Assembly (NCBI GenBank): GCA_037176845.1
Contig: JAYKXP010000005.1
Location: forward strand, 248,001 to 312,000
DNA from: Paramarasmius palmivorus
Lineage: Eukaryota > Basidiomycota > Agaricomycetes > Agaricales > Marasmiaceae
Length of the DNA: 64,000 nucleotides
Direction of reading: 5' to 3'
Positions within the stretch are counted from its first letter, which is position 1. Each line of letters opens with the position of its first letter. The notes under the pieces are model-generated. The model did no database searches. It was not told the origin of the DNA and saw only the letters and a program-made list of their open reading frames with translations. The translations under genes and the position numbers were made by a program. Below are positions 1 to 12,920 of the stretch, piece after piece.

Positions 1-2366
1 CATGACGAGTGTGATCTAGTCCACACCGATATTAAGCCAGAGAATATCTGTGAGTACCTGATTCGTATTCCTCCATGACTCGTATGACCTCAACGCATTG
101 CCACTGTTTACAGTAATATCCATTCCTGACATCGAAGCTCATATCTACAACGAGCTACTCCAAAGCCCTTCTCCCACGTCGCGCCGCGTTGGTGTTCCTC
201 TGCCCAACAGGTCACGGACTGGCGTTACCATTCCCCTAAGCCAGCGTAATTCTCGACGCCAGGTCCAGATTTTTGAGTCACAGCCGCTGTCTAGCCCTGG
301 ACGAAGCGCGGGTCCGCACGGGCATGGAAGTTTCAGCATGAGCCTAGGCGCTAGTGCAGGAAGCGGCAGTGGACCGAACAGCGCGGCTAGCAGTTATGTC
401 GCCCAAATGCACCTAACCCGCTTGTCCAGTACGAGTCATGTCAGCGGTAGCGGTCCAAAATTGAGCACCAGTGCACCGAAAGTACCCAGTGGTTTGTCCA
501 TGACCAATCCCTCAACGTACGACAAGCTCCAAACGAGTAAATCGACCCCCAATATCAACCCCAATAACATTGCCCCACATTCTCCCGCGAAAGTGAATGA
601 CAACAATTCACCGTCCACTTCTTCCTCTTCCTCATCGATAGCTTCGTCATCGCATTCAACAGGCGCTGGCACTAGCAGTAATTACAGCACGCCTCCCACA
701 TCACTTTCACATTCACTCGGGAATGCTATTGGTAGTGTCTTAGCGATGCCGCGAAAGATCACAGACCCGCGAGTGCATGTTCTTCCTCCGATATCCGATC
801 ACGTCGCGTCGGAACGTGTCGGTCTACCGATGAAGAAGGGCAAGGGTAAGGAAAAGGAGAACTCGCAGGAGTTGTCTACTTCCTGGATGGACAAAGTGGC
901 AAAGAAGTCATCATGGAAGGACATGATTCTAGGCTCTTCATATAAATCTTCTTCGAGAGATGATTCGAAACCTGACCGGGGCACAAATCATCATTCACGG
1001 TCACATTCCGGGGTATCCGGGTCATGGAAGGATCCTGGGTTAGCTGCACCTGCTCCAGCAGTGGTAGTATCTACGGCTGTAAGAGCGGATGGAGAGGAGG
1101 AAGGCGAGGATTATTTTCATCTGGCAGGTGGCAGCTCTGATACAGCCAAGTCCGAATCTTCTTCTGCGACTGCGACTGTTGCGAGACCTTCACCGTCTGA
1201 AACAGTTCGATCGAACGCGCCCAATGCAGCGTCAGAAGTCGTACCCGAAGAATCCTCGATACCTAAATCTGATTTTGCTGTCAAGCCAATAACGCGTCCC
1301 TCTAATGGAAATAATCCTTCCCTTCTATCACAAACTGCGCCGCGTGCCTCGTCTGGCACAATAACACGGGCATCTCCTTCACATCATACATCACAACTAT
1401 CCGCGCATATGCACAAACATCCGCCTCCAACAGATCGTCCCGCACCTGAATCAGACAATGTTACACCCGTGAAAAGTAATTCTCGGACAAAGCCGCCGAA
1501 ATCAGCGGGTCCAAAGGTCATTATTCCTACAGCCATAGACGTCACACCGACACCATCCCCGACAGCACCGCCCCCATCCCCCAACGAGGCCTCTCCGGTA
1601 CCATTTAGTTATACAAAACCCGTAGCAGTTCCTCCAACTAACAATACTTCTACTACCGAATCAACCCCTGTTCCGTACCCTTTAACAATACCTTCTCGTC
1701 CTGCTCATCTTCCTCCGCCCATTTCAATTAAGATTGCGGATCTAGGGAATGCTACGCCGTCGAAGAAGCACTATACTGAAGAAATCCAGACCAGGCAGTA
1801 TCGTGCTCCTGAGGCTATTGTTGGAAGGAAAGATTGGAATGCAACTGCCGATATTTGGAGTGTGGCTTGTGTTGTAAGTGATGCTTGTTCTCTCCTTGTG
1901 TATATCGCCTTATTGATTTGCGTACCAGATTTTCGAGCTTTTGGCTGGAGAGTACCTATTCGACCCCCAAGGACAAGGGGAGCTCTTCACCAAAGATGAC
2001 GATCACATGGCTCAGATCATCGAGCTTCTCGGTGATTATGCCCTCGAGGCGAAGATGGGTGGCAAGTACAGCCGCGATTTGTTTGATCATCAAGGTACTT
2101 TTTCTTTATATTTCAACGTAAATCCTGTTTAGAGACTAACCTCTTTTGTAGGTAACCTCCGGTATATCAAGACTTTGAAACCATGGCCACTGAAGCGGGT
2201 CATGATTGAAAAGTACTTGTTCTCCGAAGAGGATTCTCAATCCCTCTGCGACTTTTTGTTACCCATGTTGGTCGTCGACTTTAAACACCGTGCCTCGGCG
2301 CGAGATATAGTTGACCACGAGTGGTTAAAGATCACTGAAACTGACGGTCCTTGTGACGAATGGTGA
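1..2366 (+). CDS. SRPK-type serine/threonine protein kinase, C-terminal part (5' end outside window)
   Basis: Partial gene entering from the left edge. Exons 1-49, 114-1873, 1929-2094 and 2152-2366 join in phase with GT-AG introns. The first codons give the catalytic loop HTDIKPEN. A low-complexity Ser/Thr/Pro-rich spacer of roughly 520 residues follows. The second half of the kinase domain then begins with KIADLGNA (the DLG form of DFG typical of SRPK kinases), followed by EIQTRQYRAPE, DIWSVACV, GEYLFDP and DHMAQIIELLG. The long spacer splitting the kinase domain is the hallmark of the SRPK/Sky1/Dsk1 family, which phosphorylates SR-type splicing factors. The C-terminus KHRASARDIVDHEWL is the usual subdomain XI. 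The N-lobe and start codon are not in the window. The family assignment is firm; the substrates are inferred from the family. Confidence 0.93.
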
Positions 2367-3313
2367 CGGCTTCAACGACTGTCATGATTGGGTTGGTGTG
2401 CAGAGTTATGGGCTTTATTCTCGGACATCTATGGACTTCACCTCCTTTTTTCTTTGGGTCTACTATAGACATCCATTTCGGTTCATGGACGCATACTCGG
2501 CAGCAAATATGCTGCTCGCCGAGGCTTTAGAGAATGCGATATTGCAACTGGTATATTATTCCTTATTTTTTTCCTTGTGTTTATTCTTTAATTTTTGTCT
2601 TCACTCGGGCCTACCTGCACGTTTTATCCTCTCTTTGGGCTTTCTCTATCCATCATACCCCACCACTAGATGCATGCTGTTCTCTTGTCTGTTTTTCTAT
2701 ACCGTCCGTGCCCTGATGACTGGTTCCATTGTGTGTTTGTACGGTATTGTTCATCGTCTGCCCGTCCCTTTCCCTGTCTTCACTTGTACATTCCCCTGCC
2801 CCATTTTTTCACTCCTCCTGATAACAGACGACATTACTCGAGAGGTCCCATAGACCTCTCGCTGCTATCCCTGCGACACATCTTTTCCTCCATCTAATAT
2901 CCCTGCACTATCATCTTCCCTGTCATTTTTTCACTGTAGCTATGTCTTCCCCATGCTATCCATTAGCTTACTCTACTACTACATTATGATTTATCTCCCT
3001 AGACAATCACATCGTTTTCTCCGTATTTCGCTTTTGAGAGACACATTTGTTTGATTGCATCCAGTTAATGGCGAGCATAGTATACCATGAGTCCAAAGTC
3101 AAGAAATGGAAATCGTAAGAAATATGTGTGAGGTATACAGAAGCGGATATCGTTACACACCACTATATGACGAGTGCATGTAGTGGTGTTAGGACTCTGG
3201 AGTCTGTTCGACAAGCGTTACGAAAACGATGGACAAAACGAAAAGGAGGTGTACGATAGAAAAACGTCTGATACAGTTCGATAGCAATGACCAAAGTCCT
3301 AGGAGTCCATGCT
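2367..3313. other. Intergenic, 3' flank of two convergent genes
   Basis: Pyrimidine-rich sequence between the kinase stop and the chitin deacetylase stop. An open frame continues in the T/C-rich stretch at 2353-2853, but it lies in the likely 3' UTR and encodes no recognisable protein. I see no RNA gene here. Confidence 0.6.
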
Positions 3314-5154
3314 CTACAGGGAAGAAAGAGCAAGAAGGAAGATAGCTGTGCATGCCAGCATGCCTATGGATCCACCAACATTTTGAACAGCACCGTTGTG
3401 ACCAACACCACCAGTAGCCTGTGCTGAGCCGGGGGCGCCCGAAGAGATTGTACCTGCAGCCGATCCGGCTGTGGATAAGCGTATCATCAGCCACTGATAT
3501 CTTTAATGCGAAGATAGAAACTCACCAGAGACAGGTGGAGGGTTTGTTTTGTTGTCGTTCAATTGTATGTACGCGTCATCCAAAGGCTTATTCAGGCAAG
3601 TGACAACGGGCTCCATCTTTAGACCCTTTGCTATGGCATCAGGGAGAATGTATCCGGTGGCGACTTGCACTGTTTCCTCAAACAAATCATGCTCCAAAAC
3701 GATGAAACCTGTATCCCTTTGGGATGCGTTCCCGAGAATTGATTGCCAGTTATTGAGAACTTGGTTGACAGATGTCAAGCCACTGTGAATATTGAAATCT
3801 GTGAAATGGTTAATGCTTAATTCGGCTTGTTTATACAGGTCGAACTTGCCATCGGTGTCGAATGTGTGGCCAGCATCCTCCCTAGTCCACATCACCGGCA
3901 CGAGACCTATATTCGTCGAATTAGATCGAGTCAGGAGGAAGCGAGCATGCGTTCACTCACCCATTGCCAAAGATATCGCCCGTACACGGTCACTGATTGG
4001 GCAACGTTGAGAACGTTATTTCTGAAGCGATAGGAGGCCACTTACTCAATGTCACCATATGGCGGACGCATCGTGTTAGGAGTGACTCCCAGGACGTCCT
4101 GAATGGCCTTTTTCGTCCAACCTAGCTCAGCGATAATCTCGTCGTTGGTCAAAGTCGTCAATGGGGGATGACTCCAGGTATGGACACCTATCTGGTGTCC
4201 GCTCATGTATTCCGTTTGTAGTGTTGCCGGGAAGGAGATGACACGAGAACCGACGACGAAGAAGGTTGCATGAAGCTTCTGTTCGTCAAGATACTGCAGT
4301 AGGTTGGGTGTGTAAAACGAGGGACCATCGTCGTCTAAGCGAAAGCGTGTTGTCAGATAGGCCATCTTCGCAACAAGTCGGAACACGTACAAGTGAGCCC
4401 CCAGGTGTTCTAATTTTATGTGCAGAAATTAATCCAAGGCACGCTGTCACAACATGTAGCCACGTACCTTTGTCGGGCAATCCGTAATATCACTGGGTTG
4501 AGTGCATCCTCCACAAGTCCACCAGCAGCGAGATTTGTTGTTGGCGGCGTCTAGATTCGCGGGACATCCACCTAAAATGGTAATGTATGGGTCAACCTCC
4601 GAGGATCATTGGAACAATGCAAACAGAACATGCCTGGAAGAGTGACAGAAATGTCGGGAATTTGGAGGCCAGTTGCTGCAACCTCTTGCTTCCATTGTTG
4701 AACTTCAGGGGAGTCGATTGGCGGTTTGGTATCCAAAGCAGGATAGAGCCTGGGATTAAACGAAGCAACTGATATGCACAAGACGGTCAGAGATCGCCAA
4801 ACGCGGTCAAGATGAATTGACTGAACTGTTTGGAAGAGGTGGGGCGTTTGTGACAGCTGTAGGGGTAGAGCCAGCCGCGTATGTCGTTCCAAGAGGAATA
4901 GTCGCACTGGTGGCTTCATTCGCGACGATAGACGAAAGTGGAACTGCTGTAGGGTTCGTTGAAGCCAATTGAACAGTCAAAGGGACTTGTGAAGCTGAAG
5001 CAGGGGATGAAACTGAAGCTGTAGCTGAACCGGATTGAGAGGCGGGAGCAGAGGCTGGTGCTGAGGCAGAGGTCGCCTGACGCGCAGCATGTTCAAGTTT
5101 GCTGGCTGAAACGAGAGAAAGAGCTGCGAACGACAGCAGCGTAGAGGACAACAT
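3314..5154 (-). CDS. Chitin deacetylase (CE4 polysaccharide deacetylase), secreted and probably GPI-anchored
   Basis: Eight exons: 5154-4827, 4768-4634, 4571-4468, 4409-4391, 4334-4046, 3992-3961, 3906-3526, 3468-3314 (480 aa). The N-terminus has a signal peptide (MLSSTLLSFAALSLVSA) and a Ser/Ala/Pro-rich linker. A Cys-rich stretch with CWWTCGGC precedes the NodB domain. Catalytic motifs are TYDDGPS (about residue 195), HTWSH (247-251, metal-binding His pair) and RPPYGD (about 285-290), with VLEHDL near the end. The C-terminus is a hydrophobic tail (SIGMLACTAIFLLALSSL) after a Gly/Asn-rich linker, which suggests GPI attachment. The enzyme deacetylates chitin to chitosan in the cell wall. The intron at 4572-4633 begins with GC rather than GT, and exon 4 is only 19 nt. 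Exon choice was guided by the family consensus around PPLPN, SPEVQQW and CPTKNTWGLT. Confidence 0.93.
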
Positions 5155-5324
5155 GATGGTGATGGTTGAAAAAGAAAGAGACGTTGCACATGTAAATAAA
5201 ATTCCATTAAATATTAATAGTACTCCAAGTCACGCCCCTAGGTGGAGCATGCACAATTTTGGACCGAAAAACGCAGCAGCCCCCTTCTCTGATGATGTAC
5301 GTACAACATGCCCTTAACAACCGA

Positions 5325-6368
5325 TTAGACTTTTTGTTTCTTCGTCTTGGGTTTCTCCAGGTCAATCTCTGCATCTTCGTCATCGTCATCTTCTTCGTCT
5401 TCAGAGTCCAAATCTTCGCCGCCAGCTTGTCCGAGGAAATAGTCGATGGCCTCTGGGAAAATCTCATTGGCGATGTTCAAGCCAATCTGTCATCGTATTT
5501 TTAACTCATCTGATCAATAACACGTTCGGCTCTAGAGCGGCTCACCTCAAAGGGGTCGGATTCCTGTTCGAAAAAGTTGAAGAAGCTTCCGGCATCGACA
5601 GGCTCATCTTCGTCTTCCTCATCGTGGCCAGTCTCGCGCGGGTACAATTTGGTTAACGCCTTGTCGGCATCTTTCCAGCTAATCTTGATGGCCTGTGTAC
5701 ACAATACACCGTGTCAGCGTTCGTTCAAGTATGTGATCAATCACCAACTGACCGAGGGCTTCACATCCCGTTCCCAGGAAAAATCGAGCATGGACGGTGT
5801 GATGCCGTCTTCATCAGGTTTTTCATCAGCAGCGGCTGGTGGTGGAATGTATTTGTATTCCTTTTTAAGCACAGAGTCCGTGAAGTGAGGGTTCTCTTTG
5901 AAGTGCTGTGTTAATCATGATGAGTAACGTGGCTTGCTATCAAAAATGGATGACCCATACGAATTCAATGGTGTAGCACCTCAGTTCCTGTGGGTCGCGA
6001 ACAATCCACACGTCCTCGAGATAGGTCAGCGCGAGTTGGTCGGCACTGTGTTGTGCGTGGATAGCAAAGAGCGTGTGGTTCAAGAGCGCAATAGGCCAGA
6101 ACTTGGGAATGGTCTTGAGGATTTCGCGACGTCTTTCATAGACAGGCACGAGCTTCTTCTGAGCATCCCTCTCTGTCAAGAAAAAAAGAAGATCAGGGTC
6201 TATTGAAAATTCGACAGAATGAAACGAACCAAGAATTAACTCTGCGCGTTGAATGTCCTTGCGAACCTGGTCGAGTTTTTCGGCGTCCTCGTCAGAGAGC
6301 TCGACCATCTGGAGAGGATTTTTCTCGTCGTCGGCGCCGGGGGAAGCTCTCTTAGTGCCCTTGGTCAT
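5325..6368 (-). CDS. SET/NAP-family histone chaperone (Vps75/SET-like)
   Basis: Five exons: 6368-6230, 6172-5961, 5905-5753, 5692-5546, 5486-5325 (270 aa). The N-terminal helix (LDQVRKDIQRAELIL) corresponds to the NAP dimerisation helix. VYERRREILKTIPKFWPIAL, LTYLEDVWIVRDP and the fragment GSFFNFFEQ are typical of SET/TAF-I and Vps75 proteins. The C-terminus is strongly acidic (Asp/Glu run) and ends in a Lys-rich tail (KPKTKKQKV) that may act as a nuclear localisation signal. Such proteins bind H3-H4 and H2A-H2B in the nucleus. The start was taken at the only ATG before the conserved helix. SET versus Vps75 orthology cannot be settled by eye. Confidence 0.9.
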
Positions 6369-6757
6369 TGTGGGTGTGAGAGATGGGAATGAAGGATGGA
6401 AAGAATGCGTGAAAAATAAATTTTACCTTCCCCTTCAGTCATCTTGGTCCATGGTCCATCACGTTTTCTCACCTGCTGTTCTTCCACAACGTAAATCCTT
6501 GCACATCGCTTTCCGACTTGTGCGAGTATCAATCCATTCGAACTTGTAATCAGAAAGAGAAGACGCGTATACCATAATCCCTGGGGACGTGCATACCCCG
6601 TTCCATTCACGCTATTCCTCAGCCTTCTGTCCCCGATACCCGCAATGATCTCACGCACTGAGCTAGGTACCGAGGGCTTATTCTGTCTAGAATTGTTTTT
6701 ATTTATTCAAGCTTGCCTTGCGCTTCCGGACATCCATATACAAGTATCTAATCTACA
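6369..6757. other. Intergenic, upstream of the histone chaperone
   Basis: This is the promoter side of the chaperone gene and the 3' flank of the FAD protein gene. An open frame on the minus strand (6365-6658) shows no family features and is treated as chance. Confidence 0.5.
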
Positions 6758-8545
6758 TTACCAGGGTATCTCCCGTCTTGTACCCTCACAAACCCAGATT
6801 CCCTGCTCTACCACATGCCTAGCACTCACCACACATCCTTCCAGGAGTGGAATACCCGAGTACGCGTAGGAGCCACATAGCCAGATGCCCGGACCACAAT
6901 TAAGGTCTTTCGACTTCCCTGCGCCCTGTAATGAACCCAGTCGTCCTTCTCCTGGACCAGAAAGGCCCCACCACCGTCTTTCCGCTTCCACGTGCAGACT
7001 TTTCAACGCCTCCTTGGAAGCTAACGTTGGAACCGCGCGTTCAAGTTTAGCAACGCTGAGTATCCTTTCGGCTCTTGGCTCAACTACGGGGTTTGTCGTC
7101 TGGAAAACTGCTGGAAGATGATCGGGATATCCTTCAGGTCTCCGGAGTATCTGCGTGGCCATCGTATACGTTGGTGGTAAGTAGTTGACCCATTCCTCCT
7201 GTCCCTTCTTTTCGGTCTTGGTCGTCGCTGTAAGTGAGGGATGAGCAACGATGAGATTCAGCTCCCGTCTGTCTGCTGCGTTATTCGGGACCAGGGATTC
7301 GTCGGTGTGGTTGATAACGATCGAGGTTCGATACAAGAAATGTTGCAAGCATGCAATCTGATCGTTCACTAATTGAGCATGGTACGTGTTCGTAGAGGGA
7401 GTTAATGATAACGCGTATGACTTGAGGATTGGAATGGCACGAGGCGCCTGTGTGGCAAAAATGACGTGTCCGAACCCGGAATGTACTTTATCACCACTCG
7501 CAGTCGAGCAGCGAATGGAGACTAGACGGGGATCCTTGGGATCGCTTTCCATCCCGGAGATAGGTGAGGATAGATGTATGTGTGAGATACGAGACGAAAG
7601 TCTTGAGACCACATCCCGAACTCCGTCTTTGGCCACGTAGTGATGGGTGCCAAGTGTCGTCCATACGAAATCTGCGAATACAGTCAGAGTTTGCGGATTC
7701 CTTTGCGTAAATCAACTCACCGAGAAACTCCTCCACTGGATACTGTTTGACGTCTTCCATCGAGCAAGAACACACACCAGAGAACCATGGCATCAGTATG
7801 TTCATTGCGAAATCAGTCCATACAGTGTCTAGACCCAACAGGTCCATTATTCTTCCCCGTGGGGTCGTTCGTTCTACCCATGAGCCGAAGGACGTCGTGG
7901 AAACGTCCGGGGAGCGTTGTATGGGAACGGAAAGTATGAGAAGTCTGAGGTAGCAAAGTAGAAGCTGCATGGTCATAATCGCAAATGTGAATAGCGCCCG
8001 TGCTTTTCCCGCGATATCTGGGACCAAGTGAACCTTGGACGGAATACTGACGCCAGCCAATCCGGAGCGCCCGTTGTAGATCATTGAGGTAGTAATGTCC
8101 TGTCCGCCGACACGAGCTCGAGGAGAAAGACTGGCAAATGAATAGGAATAGTTCCTGGTTCGAAAGGAGACCCCCAGGTGTTTGTAGAAGGCAATAAGCC
8201 GAGTGTAGTACCCTGTCCGAACAGTAAGTCTGCAGTTGGGAATCGAAGATAAATGGTGCGACGTACCACCCTGGAGAGAACGCATTGGCACGTCGATGCG
8301 CCAATCTCTCTCTTCCCCCGGTATAGGTAAAGATATAGATGACGAATCCATCCCTAGTGCAGATGTCTTCACACGACATGAGATAAGACCTCAGATCAAG
8401 AAGAGAGTTACTATACCTTTTCAAAGAGGTGAACTTCATACACAACATCCTCGTCACTGCTCCTTCCCTCCGTCAATAGGTGTGCAGCAGTTAAGCCAGC
8501 TAAGCCACTTCCGATGACCGCGACCTTGATTGTTCTGCTAGACAT
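6758..8545 (-). CDS. FAD-dependent oxidoreductase (amine-oxidase-like fold, COG2907 type)
   Basis: Four exons: 8545-8417, 8366-8267, 8212-7721, 7671-6758 (544 aa). The N-terminus VAVIGSGLAGLTAAHLL is the GxGxxG Rossmann motif that binds FAD. It is followed by FEKTSALGMDS and by QGGYYTRLIAFYKHLGVSF, a pattern of the COG2907 'predicted NAD/FAD-binding protein' group found beside lipid genes in bacteria and common in fungi. The C-terminus GIWLCGSYAYSGIPLLEGCV matches the second FAD-contact segment of amine-oxidase-fold flavoproteins. A hydrophobic stretch around residues 150-170 may be membrane-associated. The substrate is unknown. The ATG was chosen as the start nearest the FAD motif; an upstream in-frame ATG at 8593 would add only 16 residues of unrelated sequence. 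Confidence 0.86.
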
Positions 8546-9014
8546 GGGTCGTTCCGTTTGGTAGCAGTGGTGAACGGCGAGACTAATAAGCAAAAAGGTG
8601 GATTCCCCGACATTGGACCGTCAGTCACCTTTGCGAACCATACATCCTGGCAAAAACGAGATTAATAACATTTTGAACTGCATCGGAGCTGTAAATATTT
8701 AGTGGCAGTCGACAGGAAGAACGGTGTCCGGCTTTCTAGCCCTGCAGGGGCAACATCATTTCAGCCGTCAAAATAAGTCGATCGGTCCGCCGGAGACGTT
8801 GCTCGGAACTCGGAAGTCGGGAAGGAGCGAGAAGCGAGACGAGCACGAAGTAACACATGGAAAGTGATGATTGGTGGTACATAGAGTGGTAATCATACTC
8901 CTGAGCGGTGAAATCGGGGGAGAACTTGGAGGAGGCGCGTCCTATGCTTCAACAGCCCATAAATATTCCCAGAGAAGTCTATGTACACGTACACGATTGG
9001 AGCGCCTATACCCA
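8546..9014. other. Intergenic
   Basis: Promoter of the FAD protein gene and 3' flank of SAC1. No gene or RNA is supported. Confidence 0.5.
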
Positions 9015-11754
9015 TTAGTCGACCCGCTTCTTGACGGACTCCGTCAGAGGAATAGCAGCGTCTTCGACTTTGCTCTGTGCCCGGCGCGCATTGCTAGCCA
9101 CCCAGTTCGATCCCTTACCGACAATTTCACCCAACTTCCCTCCAACTCCCATACCATGACGAGCAGAGCGGTAGCCGGGACCGTTGTAGTATATCACATC
9201 GTTGAGTGGTATGAGCCGTGGCCAGGATACATAGAAAATTCCATGGGCAATGATAAAAGCGAGTGACAGGGCCAGCAAAGTGAACCACAAGAGGAAGTAG
9301 TAGAACAGAGAATAGTCTAGATTGGCATAATGAGATGCTAGAACAGGACGGCAAGCTTGGACTAACCTGATGTACGAGGTAGAGTCAGTCCTGCACAAAT
9401 CATGAATCCAGAGAAGAAAGCGATAGCGGGCATCTATTCTTCGTTAGTAAATCCACGGATGGGAAGTTAAGTGACACTCACCGAACGAACGACGAGTGAC
9501 CTGTTATCAGTGACTAAAAAAAGGGCGCTTGACGGAGACTGCCTAGGCAGCCAGGCACCAGTCACCAAGTCGAATGCGTCCTGGACGATTGGATATTGAG
9601 TTGAAAGAACGGTACAATCAAGCCATAACCGTACTTACTTGACGTGCACCGTCAAAGTGGTTATTTTTCAGATACCTCAAGACTGACTTGACACCATCTT
9701 CGAGGAGACCCTTCTGGGTACGCTTGTTGGTACGGGTGAAATCTGATTTGAGTGCACCAGAGCCAGCGTAGGCCTTTGATATGGAGTCGGCATGATTAGC
9801 CCACACTATGCGAAGGAAATAGTCAGGCAAGGAGCTGGGCATTTGAAGAAAGACAACTTACTCTCCCGGAAGTCTTTACTCAATGCCTCGAAATCATCAA
9901 CACCTTTGTCCTTCGGGATAACGCCTATCTCTTGGAGCTGTTTGCTCAATGTGTACTTAGCTAGTGCAGCCTGTACGACATTTGTACGGTCCAAATTGTC
10001 CATACAGTTCGTGCGCACAACACCTGCTTGCTGTTTAACTGGCGTGGGCTGCTCGGCGCTAACATGGAAATATCTAGCGTAAAGAAGATATTGTTAGGGA
10101 AAGTCCTTTTAGGATAGACCATTACTCACCCATATTTCTGTAAATCATCTTGAACCTTATCTATCAAGATACTTATCCGGTCCCAACGCATATTTTTGCA
10201 TTCTGTGTGGAAATCGAAGTATTGGTATCGGACTTGGGGTAAATTGAGCTACACCAACATCAGAGCCATACGCTTCTAGGATGCACTAGACGAACCTGTT
10301 CCACGTGACGCTCATAGGCCTCTTTGACTGGTCGTTCATATCCTTTATGGTTGACCAGGTTAACAAGGGTTTGAAGGCCGTAGATAGCATTTTGCTCAAG
10401 TAGATGCATTTTAACGACGTCGGGCTGGTAACAATGATCATGAGCTTACTGAGGAAAGATCTAGACATGCTTGACGCACCGTGTTAGAAAGTTCCATTAT
10501 TTGTAGGTCGGGCTTATACCTCAAGGTATTAATCTCCGCCCAGAACAGAGGAACGCTTCCTCGAATCTGAACAAAGCTAAACTTGTGTGCATAGTCGTTT
10601 AAGGAGCGTGTGGAACCGAGAACGTTCTGGTTTTCAACCAAAAGGATTTGCTCTGATTCATTGAAGTTGGCGACATGTCCCTCGTGGTCAATACCTCGTC
10701 GGAAGTAGCGAGTCCCAGGGCGGAAACGTGAACGTCGGCTGATGAGACAAAGTTCCATGCGTGTGCCATGCATAAATATTGGGCGGATATCGAAGGCTAA
10801 GGGCGAGTATTAGGCGATTGGCACGAGGCACCAAACGAACGTGATGACTGACTGCCATAAATGACGGGGAGAATATAACCACTCAACTAGGATGTATCAG
10901 TACCAGGAAGAAGATAAGCAATGCGCATAACGTACATCCTGTTTCGCGCTGGATTCTATCAGTCGTGTCTGCATAAATCTGACGAACGTCAAACCCATTT
11001 AGAAACGGGAACGTGTTGATGTTAGAGTGACTTTCACCTATTCCAAAAGAATCTATCGTCGGCCTGCGAGAAGATTAGAGCAGCGCTATACAATAGGCCA
11101 AAATTGACATACCGCCTCCCAGAGGGCTCTGTCCATGTCCTTTTCCTGACTTGCATGTTGTGCTTGCAACCGCCGTGTCATATCCCACCCATAGCTAAAA
11201 ATGAAGACACCACCGTTGAGGTGTGATCGTAGCAGTGCTAATAAATGCGCTTCTACGGGGTGAGGAGGGTTGTAGACGTTGACATTAGGGTTTAAAGGGA
11301 GAATGTCGAAGTCGGAAGCTCTGTAAATGTCGTGACCCATAACGTTGCCAAGAGATTCACGCCCAGTTATTATAACAACGTATTCGGCTATAGTATATCA
11401 TCAGCAACAGGAGATGAAAATTCGACATGGCACGCACAGAGTGTCAAGGATATAATACCCATGATTCCATACACAGACTTCCCGGACCGACGAGCATTGT
11501 AAGGATGAGTAGTCTGAGGGGCTATACGGGCGAGCGTTAGAGAATGTCTTCAGTGCCCACGGGGGAACGTACGGTTCAGAACAATGTCTCCAGTGTTCCG
11601 GTGTATAGTGAGGGATTGCGCAGCGACTGACTCGCCAATAGGTACAAAAATGTAGGCATCATTAGCGTCGGAATATCTGACATTTTTATGAGAAAAAATA
11701 CACTGTAAAAGAGAGAGATACTCACAAGTTAAACCGCTGGTGAATAGGTTTCAT
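9015..11754 (-). CDS. SAC1: SAC1-like phosphoinositide phosphatase
   Basis: Fifteen exons: 11754-11726, 11676-11573, 11521-11459, 11387-11113, 11063-11038, 10978-10936, 10886-10853, 10796-10480, 10424-10296, 10248-10130, 10073-9862, 9805-9639, 9580-9482, 9433-9367, 9316-9015 (661 aa). SAC-domain landmarks in order are [44 protein letters not shown] and the catalytic loop [12 protein letters not shown] with nucleophile Cys403 (CX5RT). The canonical loop has Cys where this one has Asn three residues after the nucleophile; this position is not catalytic. Two C-terminal membrane segments (about 541-557 and 565-587) match ER/Golgi-anchored Sac1, which dephosphorylates PI4P. It is transcribed away from the U2 A' gene across a 117-bp spacer. 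Every intron is 47-71 bp and keeps phase. Confidence 0.95.
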
Positions 11755-11871
11755 GGTGAAGGGAAAGAGGGAGTGCAATGCCCCTTTCGAGTATGGGACA
11801 CGCGTGGCAAAGTTGTGTTTCCCAACTGGGAACCCTTGAACGACTCCCTCTCCTTCTCCCAAAATCCAGTC

Positions 11872-12784
11872 ATGAAGCTCACACCAGAGCTGCTTGCCCA
11901 GGCGCCTTCAGCTCTCAACCCTACAAAAGAAAGGCAGCTTGACCTACGAGGTGAGCAAATCATTCTTTCTTCTACGGCATTCTTACAATTTGCTCAAAGG
12001 CTATAAAATTCCTGCTATTGAAAATCTTGGTGTCACCAGAGTACGCGTCTTTTTCATCCTTTAACTCTCTCGATTCGTCTCATCGTGCCCAATTCTAGGA
12101 CCAACATGATGCTATAGATCTTACAGATAACTCGATAACGATTTTGGGCAACCTGCCCTTACTGAAACGCCTACATACCCTTTTCCTCGCCAACAATAAA
12201 GTTTCTGCAATATCGCCTTCCATACACCTCTCCGTACCCAATCTCACCACGCTGGTGCTCACCAATAACAACATATCCGAGTTGGGAGATCTCGAACCGT
12301 TGAAGGAGCTCAGGCATCTCAAATATCTATCACTGTTGGGAAACCCGGTCAGGGAGAAAAAATGGTATCGCGAATGGCTTGCCTGGAGATTACCGAACCT
12401 AAGAGTTTTGGATTTTCAGAGAATTCGTGACAAGGTGCGCCCAATTCACGAGGCACCTGTCTATGGCGTCACACGACTGAGCGGTTCGATTCGCAGGAAA
12501 GAACACAGGGAAAGCAGCTATTCGTGACAGCAGACGGTTTACCCACAGCTCTTGCCACTACTCTGTCGACAACTGTCTCGACACAGTCATCGAAGGCTGC
12601 TATAACTATCGATGAACCAAGGCCAGCAGCTCCCACCGCGAAAGCAGGAAGGCTAATGACGAGGGAGGATGCTGAAAAGGTCAAGGCGGCTATCGCTCAG
12701 GCTAAGAGTATAGAGGAGATCAGACGGTTGGAAAGAAGTCTCAGGGAAGGATATATTCCAGAAATGGAGTCAGTGGGAGCATGA
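11872..12784 (+). CDS. LEA1: U2 small nuclear ribonucleoprotein A' (leucine-rich repeat)
   Basis: Four exons: 11872-11950, 12000-12040, 12099-12434, 12497-12784 (247 aa). The N-terminus MKLTPELLAQAPSALNP and RQLDLRGYKIPAIENLG are characteristic of U2A'. Leucine-rich repeats follow (for example LHTLFLANNKVS, LTTLVLTNNNIS, LKYLSLLGNPV), capped by YREWLAWRLPNLRVLDFQRI. The C-terminal third is a helical tail (MTREDAEKVKAAIAQA, LERSLREGYIP). The family's usual length is about 230-260 residues, so this is complete. U2A' binds U2B'' in the U2 snRNP and is needed for branch-site recognition, a role consistent with the intron-rich genes around it. Confidence 0.95.
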
Positions 12785-12920
12785 GTTTGGGCATGTATTA
12801 TTGATACCTACGAGGACCGTATCTATTTGCTCGACATTCACCTCGTTGTATTATTCAGTCAGCACACAATCAAAAAGAGTTGACGGTAAATGAAGCGATT
12901 TGACCAGCTCAACAACCCCT

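Noticed and set aside
2353..2853. 166-codon plus-strand open frame after the kinase gene
   Set aside because: Very rich in Phe, Leu and Cys because the DNA is T/C-rich; no motif; it sits in the probable 3' UTR.
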